A DNA stretch of 64,000 nt from Ruminococcus sp. AM22-13 (GCF_003471165.1 NZ_QRIL01000019.1:11654-75653); one strand, 5' to 3'; positions 8,953 to 18,524 are shown, numbered from the stretch's first letter. Numbers and translations: made by a program. Notes: generated by a model from the letters alone, not told the origin.

Positions 8953-10509
8953 ATGAATATACAGGAAGCAAAAAAAGAAATCTGTAATACACTTCGCGCG
9001 TATTTAGCGAAGGATGAGAATGGATATTATATTTATCCGCTGGTACGTCAGAGACCAATTCTGCTGATCGGTCCTCCGGGAATCGGTAAGACTGCCATTA
9101 TGGAACAGGCGGCTTCTGAGTGCGGGGTTGGGCTTGTGTCCTATACGATCACGCATCATACCCGTCAGAGTGCTATCGGTCTGCCGGAGATCGTGAAACG
9201 TAACTATGGCGGTAAGGGAATGATGGTTACAGATTATACGATGAGCGAGATCGTAGCTTCTGTCTATGACTGTATGGAGAAAACAGGAAAAAAAGAGGGA
9301 ATCCTTTTTATTGATGAGATCAACTGCGTATCGGAAACCCTGGCACCGGCGATGCTGGCACTTCTTCAGAATAAGACTTTTGGAAGTCATAAGATTCCGG
9401 AAGGATGGGTTCTGGTGGCAGCAGGTAATCCTCCGGAGTATAATAAATCGGTAAGAGAGTTTGATATTGTTACCCTGGATCGTGTCCGTAAGCTGGTAAT
9501 AGAGCCGGACTGTGAGGTATGGCTGCGATATGCCGGAGGACAGAATGTACATCAGGCAATTCTTTCCTATCTTTCCATGAAAAAGGAACGATTTTATAGT
9601 GTTGAGAATACGGTCGATGGCAAGTTCTTTGTGACGGCCAGAGGATGGGAAGATCTTTCCAGACTGATCCAGAGTTATGAGAAACTGGGAATTGAGATTA
9701 ATGCGGAGCTGGTGGGAGAATTTCTGCAAAAAGAGGAAACGGCCAGAGATTTTGCAGGATTTTACCAGTTGTATACAAAATATGGAGAGGATTATCAGAT
9801 ACCTGCGATTTTGAATGGAGAACTTAGCAGTGAGAAATTAAAGCAGAAGCAACAGATGGCGGCAGGCGGGACTTTTGAAGAACGGTTTGCGGTTGTAAAT
9901 CTGATACAGGGAACATTGAGAGAGACGGCGGAGAGGTATGAGAATGTGACTCATCAGATTGAGGTATTGCATGAACTGTTATTGCATCTGAGAAATCATG
10001 TGAAAAAAATTTCCCAGGATGAGAAAGAGCGGGATCAGCTGCCATCGGGGATTTCGGCGTTGGAGGAGTTTGCGCAGGAACAGGATAACAGCCTGCAGGT
10101 TAAGATAAAAATGGAGCTGCTTTCGCTCAGAGAGCAGAAATTTCAGGAGACAGCGATCCGCAGATTAAGAGAATATATTCTGGCAGCAAAGAAAGAACAT
10201 TTAAGGTCAGCTGAAAATGGGTTTAAGCGAATCTGCAAATACTTTGAGGAAGAGGCTGCACGGAGGGAAAATCTGGTGCAGAAAATGCACAGAGAATTGC
10301 AGAGTGCTTTTTCTTTTATCAAAGAAAGTTTTGGTGACAGTCAGGAAATGCTGCTTTTAGTGACAGGAATTACTGCGGATAATACGATGACGACGTTTAT
10401 TGCAGAGAATGGATGCCCGGCGTATTTTCAGTATAGTGAAATGCTTCTATATAATAAAGAAGAAAAAAATTTACAGAAAGCCTGCGCAGAGGCAATACAG
10501 GCGATATGA
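8953..10509 (+). CDS. MoxR-type AAA+ ATPase
   Basis: This 518-residue protein has an N-terminal AAA domain: Walker A GPPGIGKT (40-47), Walker B ILFIDEIN (117-124), sensor-1 Asn in AAGNPPE (about 159) and an arginine-rich DRVRK. The C-terminal 270 residues are helical, highly charged and probably coiled coil. It is expected to hydrolyse ATP to remodel a target together with the VWA protein encoded 37 bp upstream. The start lies behind a weak purine-rich site. Its stop overlaps the ATG of a 40-codon ORF (ATGA), implying coupled translation. Confidence 0.87.
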   Translation: MNIQEAKKEICNTLRAYLAKDENGYYIYPLVRQRPILLIGPPGIGKTAIMEQAASECGVGLVSYTITHHTRQSAIGLPEIVKRNYGGKGMMVTDYTMSEIVASVYDCMEKTGKKEGILFIDEINCVSETLAPAMLALLQNKTFGSHKIPEGWVLVAAGNPPEYNKSVREFDIVTLDRVRKLVIEPDCEVWLRYAGGQNVHQAILSYLSMKKERFYSVENTVDGKFFVTARGWEDLSRLIQSYEKLGIEINAELVGEFLQKEETARDFAGFYQLYTKYGEDYQIPAILNGELSSEKLKQKQQMAAGGTFEERFAVVNLIQGTLRETAERYENVTHQIEVLHELLLHLRNHVKKISQDEKERDQLPSGISALEEFAQEQDNSLQVKIKMELLSLREQKFQETAIRRLREYILAAKKEHLRSAENGFKRICKYFEEEAARRENLVQKMHRELQSAFSFIKESFGDSQEMLLLVTGITADNTMTTFIAENGCPAYFQYSEMLLYNKEEKNLQKACAEAIQAI

Positions 10510-10628
10510 GAGTATGGGGCGATACAGGCAGATATCCTGATTTATGTGCCGGAATACTGGAAACTACAGAGAAAATCCCATTTGCGGATATAATGATACC
10601 AGAGGGCAGTGTGCCAGTGGCAAAATAA
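10506..10628 (+). CDS. Candidate 40-residue protein translationally coupled to the MoxR gene
   Basis: The ATG at 10506 overlaps the stop of the AAA gene in an ATGA arrangement, and the frame runs 40 codons to TAA at 10626-10628. The product (MRVWGDTGRYPDLCAGILET...) is not low-complexity and has a natural-looking composition. I know of no homologue. It may be a real small partner, or the remnant start of a longer lost gene. Confidence 0.4.
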   Translation: MRVWGDTGRYPDLCAGILETTEKIPFADIMIPEGSVPVAK

Positions 10629-10671
10629 AGGCAAAGCTACAGCTGAGAATTGTAGCGGAAATGGAGGAAGC

Positions 10672-11478
10672 ATGTCAGAAAAACAGCCTAAAAAAAAGAA
10701 AACAGCAGGAGACATTGTACTGACGGTTGTTCTGATCGCGGCAATCTGCGTATTCTGTTATGCGGGATATAATCTGTTTCATATCTATACGGAATATAAA
10801 AAAGGAACAGATGAGTATAATGAGATTGCTCAGATGGCAGTGACTGAACGTGATCCGGACGGTGAAGAAGCAGGGCCGTCAGCAGGAGAACTGAAAGCTC
10901 CGATGAATATCGATTTTGCCTCACTTAAGAGTGTAAATGATGATGTTGTCGGATGGATTTATGTGGAGGCAGTGCCGGATATCAATTATCCGATCGTGCA
11001 TGGCAAGGACAACGAAACTTACCTTCACAGAACCTATGAGAAGAACTATAACTTTGCAGGAACTATTTTTGTAGACTATGAGAATAAAGGGGATTTCAGT
11101 GACTGCAATACGATCGTATATGGTCATAATATGAAAAACGGCTCTATGTTTGCGCAGCTGAAGAAATTTTCCCAGAATGAAGAAACCTATAAGAAGAGTA
11201 AATATTTCTGGATCTTTACACCTGAAAAGAATTACAGATATGAGATTATCTCAGCTTACACAACAGGGGTGAACAGTGATACCTATACACTGTTTAAGGG
11301 ACCTGGCGAAGAATTTGAAAAATATCTGGAGAAGATTAAAGGATATTCGGAAATTAAGACAGATGCCGAAGGACTGAATATGAAAGACAAGATCATTACG
11401 TTATCTACATGTACAGGAAATGAGGCAACCCGCTATGTAGTCCAGGGTAAACGCGTAGATACACTTGATGTGGAATAA
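10672..11478 (+). CDS. Class B sortase
   Basis: Reading from the ATG at 10672, which follows GGAGGA, the protein has 268 residues. An upstream in-frame GTG at 10609 has no ribosome site. A lysine-rich N-terminus and one membrane segment (about 13-35) anchor it outside the cell. The sortase fold carries His152 (YGHNMK), Cys247 (TLSTCTG) and Arg254 (ATRYVVQ), the complete catalytic triad. The length and the TLSTC context favour class B. Sortases cleave a sorting signal and join the protein to peptidoglycan or to pilus subunits. No substrate with an obvious sorting motif is encoded in this window, so it is probably a housekeeping or unlinked enzyme. Confidence 0.88.
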   Translation: MSEKQPKKKKTAGDIVLTVVLIAAICVFCYAGYNLFHIYTEYKKGTDEYNEIAQMAVTERDPDGEEAGPSAGELKAPMNIDFASLKSVNDDVVGWIYVEAVPDINYPIVHGKDNETYLHRTYEKNYNFAGTIFVDYENKGDFSDCNTIVYGHNMKNGSMFAQLKKFSQNEETYKKSKYFWIFTPEKNYRYEIISAYTTGVNSDTYTLFKGPGEEFEKYLEKIKGYSEIKTDAEGLNMKDKIITLSTCTGNEATRYVVQGKRVDTLDVE

Positions 11479-11576
11479 TATTTGAAAAAATATTTGAAAA
11501 AAATTTTATATGGAATCAGAGTGTATAACATGGTAGAAATATGAAGAAGGAAATATTTCAGCAGGGAGGAATAAAA

Positions 11577-12299
11577 ATGGCAGGAGAGGTTGAGAAACTA
11601 CAGGAACTTGTGGAAAAATATGACAATATTGTTTTCTTTGGCGGTGCCGGTGTTTCTACAGAGAGTGGAATTCCGGATTTCAGAAGCCAGGACGGTCTTT
11701 ATCACCAGAAATATGACTATCCGCCGGAAACGATCTTAAGTCATACGTTCTTTATGAGAAAACCGGAAGAATTTTTTAAATTCTACAGAGACAAGATGCT
11801 CTGCGACACAGCAAAACCTAATGCGGCACATCTGAAACTGGCAGAATTGGAACAGGCAGGCAAGCTCAAAGCTGTCATTACCCAGAATATTGACAACCTG
11901 CATCAGATGGCCGGCAGTAAGAAAGTCCTGGAACTTCATGGAAGTGTACACCGTAATTATTGTATGAAGTGCCACAGATTTTATGGTTTTGCACATATGA
12001 AAGCTTCCACAGGTGTTCCGAGATGTGAATGTGGTGGAATTATCAAGCCGGATGTGGTATTGTATGAAGAAGGTCTGGATAATCAGACAATCAATGAGGC
12101 AGTGAAGGCAATCTCAGAAGCGCAGGTGCTGATCATCGGAGGAACTTCGCTGGCAGTTTACCCGGCAGCAGGACTGATCGATTATTTCCGGGGAGAACAT
12201 CTGGTGGTAATCAATAAGTCTCCGACACCAAGGGACAGTTATGCAGATCTGCTGATCCAGGAGCCAATCGGACAGGTATTTTCGCAGATTCACTGCTGA
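11577..12299 (+). CDS. Sir2-family NAD-dependent protein deacylase
   Basis: This 240-residue sirtuin starts at the ATG at 11577 behind AGGGAGGA; the in-frame ATG at 11541 lacks a ribosome site. It has GAGVSTESGIPDFRS (NAD-binding), QNIDNLH, the catalytic His in LHGSVH, and a four-cysteine zinc site (CMKC ... CECG). The enzyme removes acyl groups from lysines, consuming NAD and releasing nicotinamide. It stands alone between the sortase and an R1 repeat. Confidence 0.92.
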   Translation: MAGEVEKLQELVEKYDNIVFFGGAGVSTESGIPDFRSQDGLYHQKYDYPPETILSHTFFMRKPEEFFKFYRDKMLCDTAKPNAAHLKLAELEQAGKLKAVITQNIDNLHQMAGSKKVLELHGSVHRNYCMKCHRFYGFAHMKASTGVPRCECGGIIKPDVVLYEEGLDNQTINEAVKAISEAQVLIIGGTSLAVYPAAGLIDYFRGEHLVVINKSPTPRDSYADLLIQEPIGQVFSQIHC

Positions 12300-12307
12300 C
12301 ATATTAA

Positions 12308-12470
12308 CCAAATCAAGTAAGTCCCCTGCTTCAATTACGGAGAGCAATAAGCAGTGGGTGGGGACTTGCTTGTATCAGAAGGGGTACAAGCCCCTTCTGA
12401 TAAACTGCGAAGCAGTTATTTGGTGTAGAGCCACGTAGCGAAAGCGGATTGCGAATATCCGATTGACTAA
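12308..12470. repeat. Repeat family R1, copy c (longest)
   Basis: This copy starts AATCAAGTAAGTCCC eight bases after the sirtuin stop and ends with the shared core at 12435-12468. It carries an extra internal hairpin, AGAAGGGG / CCCCTTCT (about 12378-12400), that the other two copies lack. Together with the DUF951 ribosome site it fills the 305-bp gap here. Confidence 0.65.
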
Positions 12471-12604
12471 CAGATGATATATCTGAAGAATTTTTATGCT
12501 GTTCAGGCAGATTATGAATGTCGGCCATATGTAGTGTGGCATAAGCATTATTAGAAAATGATTTATAGAAAAATGTAAGATAAAGAAAAACAAGGAGCGA
12601 GATT

Positions 12605-12796
12605 ATGGGACTTCTATACGAAGTTGGTGATACAGTTACACTGAAAAAAGTCCATCCCTGCGGCAGCAGAGACTGGGAAATCTTAAGAGTAGGCGCAGAT
12701 TTTCGACTGAAATGTACCGGATGCGGACATCAGATCATGGTTCCGCGCAAAATGGTAGAAAAAAATACGAAAAATTTGATAAAAAAAGAAAAATAA
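12605..12796 (+). CDS. DUF951 family protein
   Basis: This 63-residue protein has the DUF951 layout: EVGDTVTLKKVHPCGSRDWE, then FRLKCTGCGH, IMVPRKMVEK and a lysine-rich end. The cysteines at CG and CTGC could bind metal. Function is unknown. In Firmicutes it is often next to the rpsF/ssb/rpsR or yyaC region, as here. AAGGAGCG precedes the ATG. Confidence 0.85.
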   Translation: MGLLYEVGDTVTLKKVHPCGSRDWEILRVGADFRLKCTGCGHQIMVPRKMVEKNTKNLIKKEK

Positions 12797-12798
12797 CA

Positions 12799-12827
12799 CT
12801 TTACAGACACAAAAAATTATGTTAGAA
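12799..12827 (+). promoter_or_regulatory. Sigma-A promoter for rpsF-ssb-rpsR
   Basis: TTTACA (12799-12804) and TAGAAT (12822-12827) have a 17-bp spacer. The predicted leader of about 70 nt includes CTTTGACAGGCAAAG, a small hairpin. Confidence 0.65.
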
Positions 12828-12906
12828 TCAACACTCGTGATATATTTTATATCCTTGCTCTTTGACAGGCAAAGGGCCAACAGACCATAAGGAGGTAAAG
12901 CAAGAC

Positions 12907-13194
12907 ATGAACAAGTACGAGTTAGCATTAGTTGTTAGTGCAAAAGTTGAAGACGAAGTACGTGATGCAGTTGTTGAGAAAGCAAAAGGATACATCACAC
13001 GTTACAACGGCACTATCACAGAAGTAGAAGAATGGGGTAAGAAGAAATTAGCTTACGAAATTCAGAAAATGCATGAAGGCTTCTACTATTTCATTCAGTT
13101 TGAAGCAGACGCACAGTGCCCAGCGGAAGTTGAAAGACACGTTCGTATCATGGACAACGTATTAAGATACTTAGTCGTAAGAAAAGACGCATAA
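12907..13194 (+). CDS. rpsF: 30S ribosomal protein S6
   Basis: The 95-residue product beginning MNKYELALVV is S6, which binds S18 and 16S rRNA in the platform of the small subunit. The true start is the ATG at 12907 behind AAGGAGG. It is first in the conserved rpsF-ssb-rpsR operon, whose order is fully kept here. Confidence 0.97.
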   Translation: MNKYELALVVSAKVEDEVRDAVVEKAKGYITRYNGTITEVEEWGKKKLAYEIQKMHEGFYYFIQFEADAQCPAEVERHVRIMDNVLRYLVVRKDA

Positions 13195-13272
13195 TCTTAT
13201 ACAGAGTGGATTTAGAAGGCACCATTAATTGATCCGTTCAACCATTCACAGCAGAAACGAAGAGGTATTTAC

Positions 13273-13728
13273 ATGAACAAAGTAATTTTAATGGGACGCT
13301 TAACAAGAGATCCTGAGGTGAGATATTCCGCGGGAGAGAACGCATTGGCAATTGCCAGATATACACTGGCAGTAGACAGAAGATTCCGTCGTGACGGTGA
13401 GGCGACAGCAGATTTCATCAACTGTGTATCCTTTGGACGTACAGCTGAGTTTGCTGAGAAGTATTATCGTCAGGGACTTAAGATCGTTGTTTCAGGACGT
13501 ATCCAGACAGGCAGCTACACCAATCGTGATGGCCAGAAGGTCTACACAACAGAGGTTGTAGTTGAGGAACAGGAGTTTGCTGAGAGCAAGTCAGCCAGCG
13601 ATAATTACGCGGCTTCCCATCCTCAGACATCAGCACCTGCACCATCCATGCCGGCTCCGGGAGCAGCCAGTGCAGACGGCTTTATGAATATTCCGGATGG
13701 AATTGATGAAGAACTGCCGTTCAATTAG
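13273..13728 (+). CDS. ssb: Single-stranded DNA-binding protein
   Basis: The 151-residue protein has an N-terminal OB fold (MNKVILMGRLTRDPEVRYS ... FINCVSFGRTAEF), a Pro/Ala/Ser-rich linker and the acidic tip EELPF-N that recruits replication and repair partners. It coats single-stranded DNA at forks. It lies between rpsF and rpsR, the classic arrangement. Confidence 0.97.
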   Translation: MNKVILMGRLTRDPEVRYSAGENALAIARYTLAVDRRFRRDGEATADFINCVSFGRTAEFAEKYYRQGLKIVVSGRIQTGSYTNRDGQKVYTTEVVVEEQEFAESKSASDNYAASHPQTSAPAPSMPAPGAASADGFMNIPDGIDEELPFN

Positions 13729-13771
13729 AGCTTATTACAAACTGATAGAATAAAATAGGAGGAAAGCAATC

Positions 13772-14035
13772 ATGGCTTACAATAGAGGCGAAAGACCAGA
13801 CTCTCCAATGAAGAGAAGAGGCGGCCGCAGAAGAAAAAAAGTTTGTGTATTCTGTGGTAAAGAGAATAACGAAATCGACTACAAGGATGTAGCAAAATTA
13901 AGAAAATATGTTTCTGAAAGAGGAAAAATCCTCCCAAGAAGAATCACAGGAAACTGTGCAAAACATCAGAGAGCACTGACAGTTGCTATCAAGAGAGCAC
14001 GTCATATGTCTATGATGCCATACATCCAGGACTAA
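13772..14035 (+). CDS. rpsR: 30S ribosomal protein S18
   Basis: The 87-residue basic protein contains [15 protein letters not shown] and the conserved [18 protein letters not shown] core of S18. The CxxC near the N-terminus marks the zinc-binding form. AGGAGGAAAG precedes the ATG. It closes the operon, and a strong terminator follows. Confidence 0.97.
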   Translation: MAYNRGERPDSPMKRRGGRRRKKVCVFCGKENNEIDYKDVAKLRKYVSERGKILPRRITGNCAKHQRALTVAIKRARHMSMMPYIQD

Positions 14036-14052
14036 TTCTGAAGATGAATAAT

Positions 14053-14099
14053 AAAACCGCTGTTTTCCACAGTAAAAATTGTGGAGGCAGCGGTTTTTT
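14053..14099 (+). terminator. Intrinsic terminator of rpsF-ssb-rpsR
   Basis: AAAACCGCTG pairs with CAGCGGTTTT and is followed by T residues, with an inner CCACA/TGTGG stem. Confidence 0.85.
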
Positions 14100-14269
14100 G
14101 TATCACAGAAAATCATTTTGCAATCTTCCCGTGATATAAAAGCCCGGCAGGACCGCCTTGAGGTGGAACGGGAAAATTACCGGAAATGAAGCGGGCTGTA
14201 ACGTTTTTGCAGTTAGTATGGTAAATCCTGTTGAAATCTGTTATAATACCTACAAAAGGGCGTTTTTCA

Positions 14270-14355
14270 ACACGTTCCTGTACAGCGTGAAAGAGTAGTG
14301 ACACTGTTTCCGGGCATGAAGTGAACAGCAACGTTGCACTCACGCGATTTGCTGT
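14270..14355. repeat. Imperfect inverted repeat with R2-like interior upstream of gdpP
   Basis: CTGTACAGCGTGA near 14278 is mirrored by TCACGC and GCTGTACAG near 14340-14357. The loop contains GTGAACAGCAACG, resembling an R2 element end. With the rpsR terminator it accounts for the 339-bp gap before gdpP. Confidence 0.45.
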
Positions 14356-14374
14356 ACAGAGGTAAATTAATAGA

Positions 14375-16447
14375 ATGAAAAACGGAAAGAAAAATATGAA
14401 TGATAAACTGAAATTAAAAGGGCACATGAAAGCTTTTATGAGGTGGCCTTTGATTCTCTCAGCTTTATTGATCGTACTTAATATTCTGGTATATTGCGTC
14501 AGCGTGAAGGCCGGACTTGTTGTATCGGCCGGAGTTCTTATTTATGTAGGGATTGCGGTCGTGGTACTTCGATGTCACAGACCTTTTATCGTAAATGAGC
14601 TGATTGCTTTTGCAAATCAGTACGATTCACTTGAGAAGAGAATTCTGGAGGAACTGGCTTTGCCCTATGCCATCATGGATATGAATGGCAGAATGATCTG
14701 GTCAAATAAGGTATTTGCAGAACTTACCGGAAAGGATCAGTTTTATAAGAAAAATATCAGCACAATTTTTCCAGATGTGACAGCTGATAAGCTTCCGGTT
14801 GCAGACAAGAAGGAAATCAGCGAGATCAGTACCCAGTTTGGAGAAAAGATTTACCGTGTTTCCATGCAGAGGGTAGAACTTGGTGAGATCGTGGCTGGCA
14901 GTGAGACGCTGGAGAATACAGACAAAAATGTCAGTCTTATCGCTATGTATATGTATGACGATACAGAACTGAAAGAGTATATCAAGAAGAATGAAGATAA
15001 TAAGCTGGTTGTGGCATTGGCTTATCTGGATAACTACGAAGAAGCACTGGAGAGTGTGGAAGACGTGAGACGTTCTCTGTTGATTGCATTGATCGATCGA
15101 AAGATTACGAAATACTTTTCCAATTTTGACGGCCTTGTAAAGAAGCTTGAGAAGGATAAATACTTCCTTATCATGCGCCAGAGTTCTCTGGATACTCTGA
15201 AAGAGCAGAGATTCCATATTCTGGATGAAGTTAAGACTGTTAATATCGGAAATGAGATGGCAATCACGTTGAGTATCGGTGTCGGACTTAATGCCGCCAC
15301 TTATATTCAGAACTATGAGTATTCCCGAATTGCCATAGAGATGGCGCTTGGACGCGGTGGCGATCAGGTTGTTATCAAGAACGGAAACAATATTACTTAC
15401 TATGGCGGTAAAACCCAGCAGATGGAGAAGGCTACCCGCGTAAAGGCACGTGTAAAAGCACAGGCGCTGAAAGAGTTTATGAGTACCAAGGATCGCGTTG
15501 TGGTTATGGGGCATAAGATTACAGACGTGGATGCCCTGGGTGCCGGAATCGGTATTTACCGTGCAGGTAAGACACTTGGAAAACCTGTTCATATCGTAGT
15601 AAATGATCCGACGAAATCCATCCGCCCTTTGATTGCGGAATACACGAATAACTCAGAGTATGAGCCATCTATGTTTGTGGACAGCGCGCAGGCAAAAGAC
15701 CTTATAGATAATAATACGGTAGTAGTTGTAGTTGATACGAACAGACCAAGCTATACCGAATGCGAAGAACTGCTGTATATGACAAAGACAGTTGTTGTAC
15801 TGGATCATCACAGACGTGGCAGTGAGGTAATCGAGAATGCGGTGCTTTCTTATGTTGAGCCTTATGCATCATCAGCATGCGAGATGGTAGCAGAGATCCT
15901 GCAATATTTTTCAGACGATCTGCGCATCCGCAATATTGAGGCCGATTGTCTTTATGCGGGAATTGTGATTGATACAAATAACTTTACAACGCGCGCAGGA
16001 GTCCGTACTTTTGAAGCAGCTGCATTCTTAAGAAGAAGCGGGGCAGATGTGACGAGAGTGCGTAAGCTGTTGAGAGATGATCTGAAATCTTATCAGGCTC
16101 GCGCAGACGCAGTGCGGACAGCCCATATTTACAGAAACTGTTTTGCTATTTCTACATGTCCGAGCGAGAATCTGGACAGCCCTACAGTTGTAGGTGCGCA
16201 GGCTGCCAATGAACTTCTGAATATTGCAGGAGTTAAGGCATCTTTTGTACTGACACAGTACAATAATGAAATTTATATCAGTGCCCGTGCAATTGACGAG
16301 ATCAATGTACAGGTAATGATGGAAAAGATGGGCGGAGGTGGTCATATGAATATTGCCGGTGCCCAGGTAAAGGCTTCTCCGGATGAAGTAGAGAGAATGC
16401 TCAAAGACATCATAGATCAGGAATATCAGGAGGAAAACATAAAATGA
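14375..16447 (+). CDS. gdpP: Cyclic-di-AMP phosphodiesterase GdpP
   Basis: This protein of up to 690 residues has the GdpP layout: two membrane helices (about 24-65), a PAS-like domain, a degenerate GGDEF domain (about 180-310) and a DHH/DHHA1 phosphodiesterase. Key DHH motifs are [30 protein letters not shown] and the terminal [11 protein letters not shown]. It hydrolyses cyclic di-AMP to pApA, tuning potassium and osmotic balance and the cell wall. The start is uncertain, since an in-frame ATG at 14396 is equally plausible. Its stop overlaps the rplI start (ATGA), so the two are translationally coupled, as in many Firmicutes. Confidence 0.95.
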   Translation: MKNGKKNMNDKLKLKGHMKAFMRWPLILSALLIVLNILVYCVSVKAGLVVSAGVLIYVGIAVVVLRCHRPFIVNELIAFANQYDSLEKRILEELALPYAIMDMNGRMIWSNKVFAELTGKDQFYKKNISTIFPDVTADKLPVADKKEISEISTQFGEKIYRVSMQRVELGEIVAGSETLENTDKNVSLIAMYMYDDTELKEYIKKNEDNKLVVALAYLDNYEEALESVEDVRRSLLIALIDRKITKYFSNFDGLVKKLEKDKYFLIMRQSSLDTLKEQRFHILDEVKTVNIGNEMAITLSIGVGLNAATYIQNYEYSRIAIEMALGRGGDQVVIKNGNNITYYGGKTQQMEKATRVKARVKAQALKEFMSTKDRVVVMGHKITDVDALGAGIGIYRAGKTLGKPVHIVVNDPTKSIRPLIAEYTNNSEYEPSMFVDSAQAKDLIDNNTVVVVVDTNRPSYTECEELLYMTKTVVVLDHHRRGSEVIENAVLSYVEPYASSACEMVAEILQYFSDDLRIRNIEADCLYAGIVIDTNNFTTRAGVRTFEAAAFLRRSGADVTRVRKLLRDDLKSYQARADAVRTAHIYRNCFAISTCPSENLDSPTVVGAQAANELLNIAGVKASFVLTQYNNEIYISARAIDEINVQVMMEKMGGGGHMNIAGAQVKASPDEVERMLKDIIDQEYQEENIK

Positions 16448-16890
16448 AAGTAATCTTACTTGAAGACGTAAAAGCACTTGGAAAAAAGGGACAGATTGTA
16501 AACGTTAGTGACGGATATGCAAGAAATATGATCCTTCCTAAGAAACTGGGACTGGAGGCAACTCCTAAGAATTTAAATGATCTGAAGCTTCAGAAAGCAA
16601 ATGAAGAGAAAGTTGCCAAAGAAGTTTATGAAGCAGCACAGGCATTTGCCAAAGATCTTGAGACAAAAGAAGTCATCCTTACCCTGAAAACAGGAGAAGG
16701 CGGAAGAACATTTGGCTCAGTTTCTTCCAAAGAAATTTCAGAAGCTGCAAAGAAACAGTTAAATCTGGACATTGATAAAAAGAAACTGCAGCTGCCGGAG
16801 CCGATTCGTGTACTTGGTGTGACACAGGTACCTGTGAAATTACATCCTAAGGTAACCGGAACTCTTAAAGTATGGGTAAAAGAAGCGTAG
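16444..16890 (+). CDS. rplI: 50S ribosomal protein L9
   Basis: The 148-residue product has the L9 N-domain [28 protein letters not shown], a long connecting helix and the C-terminal rRNA-binding domain. L9 stabilises the L1 stalk base of the large subunit. CAGGAGG sits inside the end of gdpP and the ATG overlaps the gdpP stop. dnaB follows after 22 bp, the conserved gdpP-rplI-dnaB order. Confidence 0.97.
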   Translation: MKVILLEDVKALGKKGQIVNVSDGYARNMILPKKLGLEATPKNLNDLKLQKANEEKVAKEVYEAAQAFAKDLETKEVILTLKTGEGGRTFGSVSSKEISEAAKKQLNLDIDKKKLQLPEPIRVLGVTQVPVKLHPKVTGTLKVWVKEA

Positions 16891-16912
16891 GCTTTCCCTG
16901 GAGGGATAAAGA

Positions 16913-18241
16913 ATGGAAGAAGCGCTGATTAAAAGAATACTCCCCCACAGCATGGAGGCAGAGCAGTCTGTAATCGGCTCAATGATCCTGGACAGAGATG
17001 CGATTCTTGTTGCATCTGAGATACTTGCCAGTGACGATTTTTATCAGAAACAGTATGGCATCATATTTGATGCGATGGTAGAGTTATGTAATGAAGGGAA
17101 ACCGGTAGATCTGGTGACCCTTCAAAATCGTTTAAAAGAGAAGGAACTGCCGCCGGATATCAGCAGCATGGAATATGTAAGAGATCTGATTTCGGCAGTC
17201 CCTACATCTGCCAACGTGAAGTATTATGCGAACATTGTCAGCGAGAAAGCGGTTTTGCGAAGACTGATCAAAGCAAATGAGGAGATTGCAAATACCTGTT
17301 ATCTGGAAAAAGAGAATACAGAAGTGATTCTGGAGGAAGCGGAGAAAAAGCTGTTTAACATTCTTCAGAGACGTAACAATGAGGAATATGTGCCGATTCA
17401 GCAGGTTGTCCTCAATGCGATCAATAACATTGAGAAGGCATCGAAACTGAAAGGTTCTGTAACAGGTATCCCGACAGGTTTTGTGGATCTGGATTACAAA
17501 ACTTCCGGAATGCACCCGTCAGATCTGGTTCTGATCGCAGCACGTCCTTCTATGGGAAAGACGGCTTTCGTTCTGAATATTGCCCAGTATATGGCGTTTC
17601 GTAAAGATGTCACAGTTGCGATATTCAGTCTGGAAATGTCAAAGGAACAGCTTGTCAACCGACTTCTTGCAATGGAATCACATGTCGATTCCCAGAATAT
17701 GAGAACCGGTAATCTGAAAGACGAGGACTGGACGAAGCTGGTAGAAGGTGCAGATATTATTGGTAAATCGAATCTGATCATTGACGATACACCGGGTATC
17801 TCTATCGCAGAAATGCGATCCAAATGCCGTAAATATAAGCTGGAACATAATCTTGGGATCATTATGATTGACTACCTGCAGCTGATGAGCGGAAGCGGTA
17901 AAAGTGATTCCCGTCAGCAGGAGATCTCAGATATTTCCCGTTCGCTGAAAGCTCTTGCAAGAGAGCTGAGTGTGCCGGTAATCGCATTATCGCAGCTTAG
18001 CCGTGCGGTAGAACAGCGTCCGGATCACAGACCGATGCTTTCTGACCTTCGAGAGTCAGGAGCCATTGAGCAGGATGCCGATGTGGTAATGTTTATCTAC
18101 CGAGATGACTATTATCATAAAGATACAGAGAAGAAAGATATCGCGGAGATCATCATTGCAAAGCAGAGAAATGGTCCGATCGGAACCGTTGAACTGGTAT
18201 GGCTGCCGAGATATACACAGTTTGTAAATATGAAGAAATAA
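16913..18241 (+). CDS. dnaB: Replicative DNA helicase
   Basis: This 442-residue RecA-like hexameric helicase unwinds DNA ahead of the fork. The N-terminal primase-interacting domain begins LPHSMEAEQSVIGSMI. Walker A is ARPSMGKTAF, Walker B is IIMIDYLQLM, and the C-terminal region has SDLRESGAIEQDAD and KQRNGPIG. TGGAGGG precedes the ATG. It is named dnaC in Bacillus nomenclature. Confidence 0.97.
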   Translation: MEEALIKRILPHSMEAEQSVIGSMILDRDAILVASEILASDDFYQKQYGIIFDAMVELCNEGKPVDLVTLQNRLKEKELPPDISSMEYVRDLISAVPTSANVKYYANIVSEKAVLRRLIKANEEIANTCYLEKENTEVILEEAEKKLFNILQRRNNEEYVPIQQVVLNAINNIEKASKLKGSVTGIPTGFVDLDYKTSGMHPSDLVLIAARPSMGKTAFVLNIAQYMAFRKDVTVAIFSLEMSKEQLVNRLLAMESHVDSQNMRTGNLKDEDWTKLVEGADIIGKSNLIIDDTPGISIAEMRSKCRKYKLEHNLGIIMIDYLQLMSGSGKSDSRQQEISDISRSLKALARELSVPVIALSQLSRAVEQRPDHRPMLSDLRESGAIEQDADVVMFIYRDDYYHKDTEKKDIAEIIIAKQRNGPIGTVELVWLPRYTQFVNMKK

Positions 18242-18320
18242 AGTTACTGTTCAGTACTCCATTATTTTGCGAGAAGTTTTGGATTGTAAAGGAAAGAATT
18301 CTGAATAGTTATGAAATAAG
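18235..18320. mobile_element. Degenerate R2-family element with imperfect 8-bp flanks
   Basis: GTTACTGTTCAG (18243-18254) and CTGAATAGTTAT (18301-18312) form imperfect terminal inverted repeats of a ~70-bp element. The flanks GAAATAAA (18235-18242) and GAAATAAG (18313-18320) agree at 7 of 8 positions. The left flank overlaps the dnaB stop codon region. Confidence 0.5.
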
Positions 18321-18327
18321 AAATATA

Positions 18328-18374
18328 CAGGACGAATGCAGAAGGCGAATGCCGGGAGCAATCGTCCTGTTTTG
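18328..18374 (+). terminator. Probable terminator of gdpP-rplI-dnaB
   Basis: CAGGACGA (18328-18335) pairs with TCGTCCTG (18362-18369), with an inner hairpin and TTTT following. Confidence 0.65.
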
Positions 18375-18524
18375 GTATTGAGAGACAATTTGGAGAAGAA
18401 TTTGTCAATGGGATTTTCTTGCAATTCACTATAAGGATTTTTATAATAAAGTGTGAGAGACTTTGCTGTTTAATCGAATCAGGTTTATGATCTAAATGGC
18501 AAGTCAGCAGACAGGAGGGATAGC

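Noticed and set aside
9004..9729. 241-codon open frame on the - strand inside the MoxR gene
   Set aside because: It is a shadow of a well-supported AAA ATPase with no family resemblance of its own.
10609..10671. GTG start extending the sortase by 21 residues
   Set aside because: No ribosome site precedes it, while GGAGGA is correctly placed before the ATG at 10672.
14702..15592. 296-codon open frame on the - strand inside gdpP
   Set aside because: It lies fully opposite the clear gdpP coding sequence, has no ribosome site and encodes Cys/His/Ile-rich shadow sequence.
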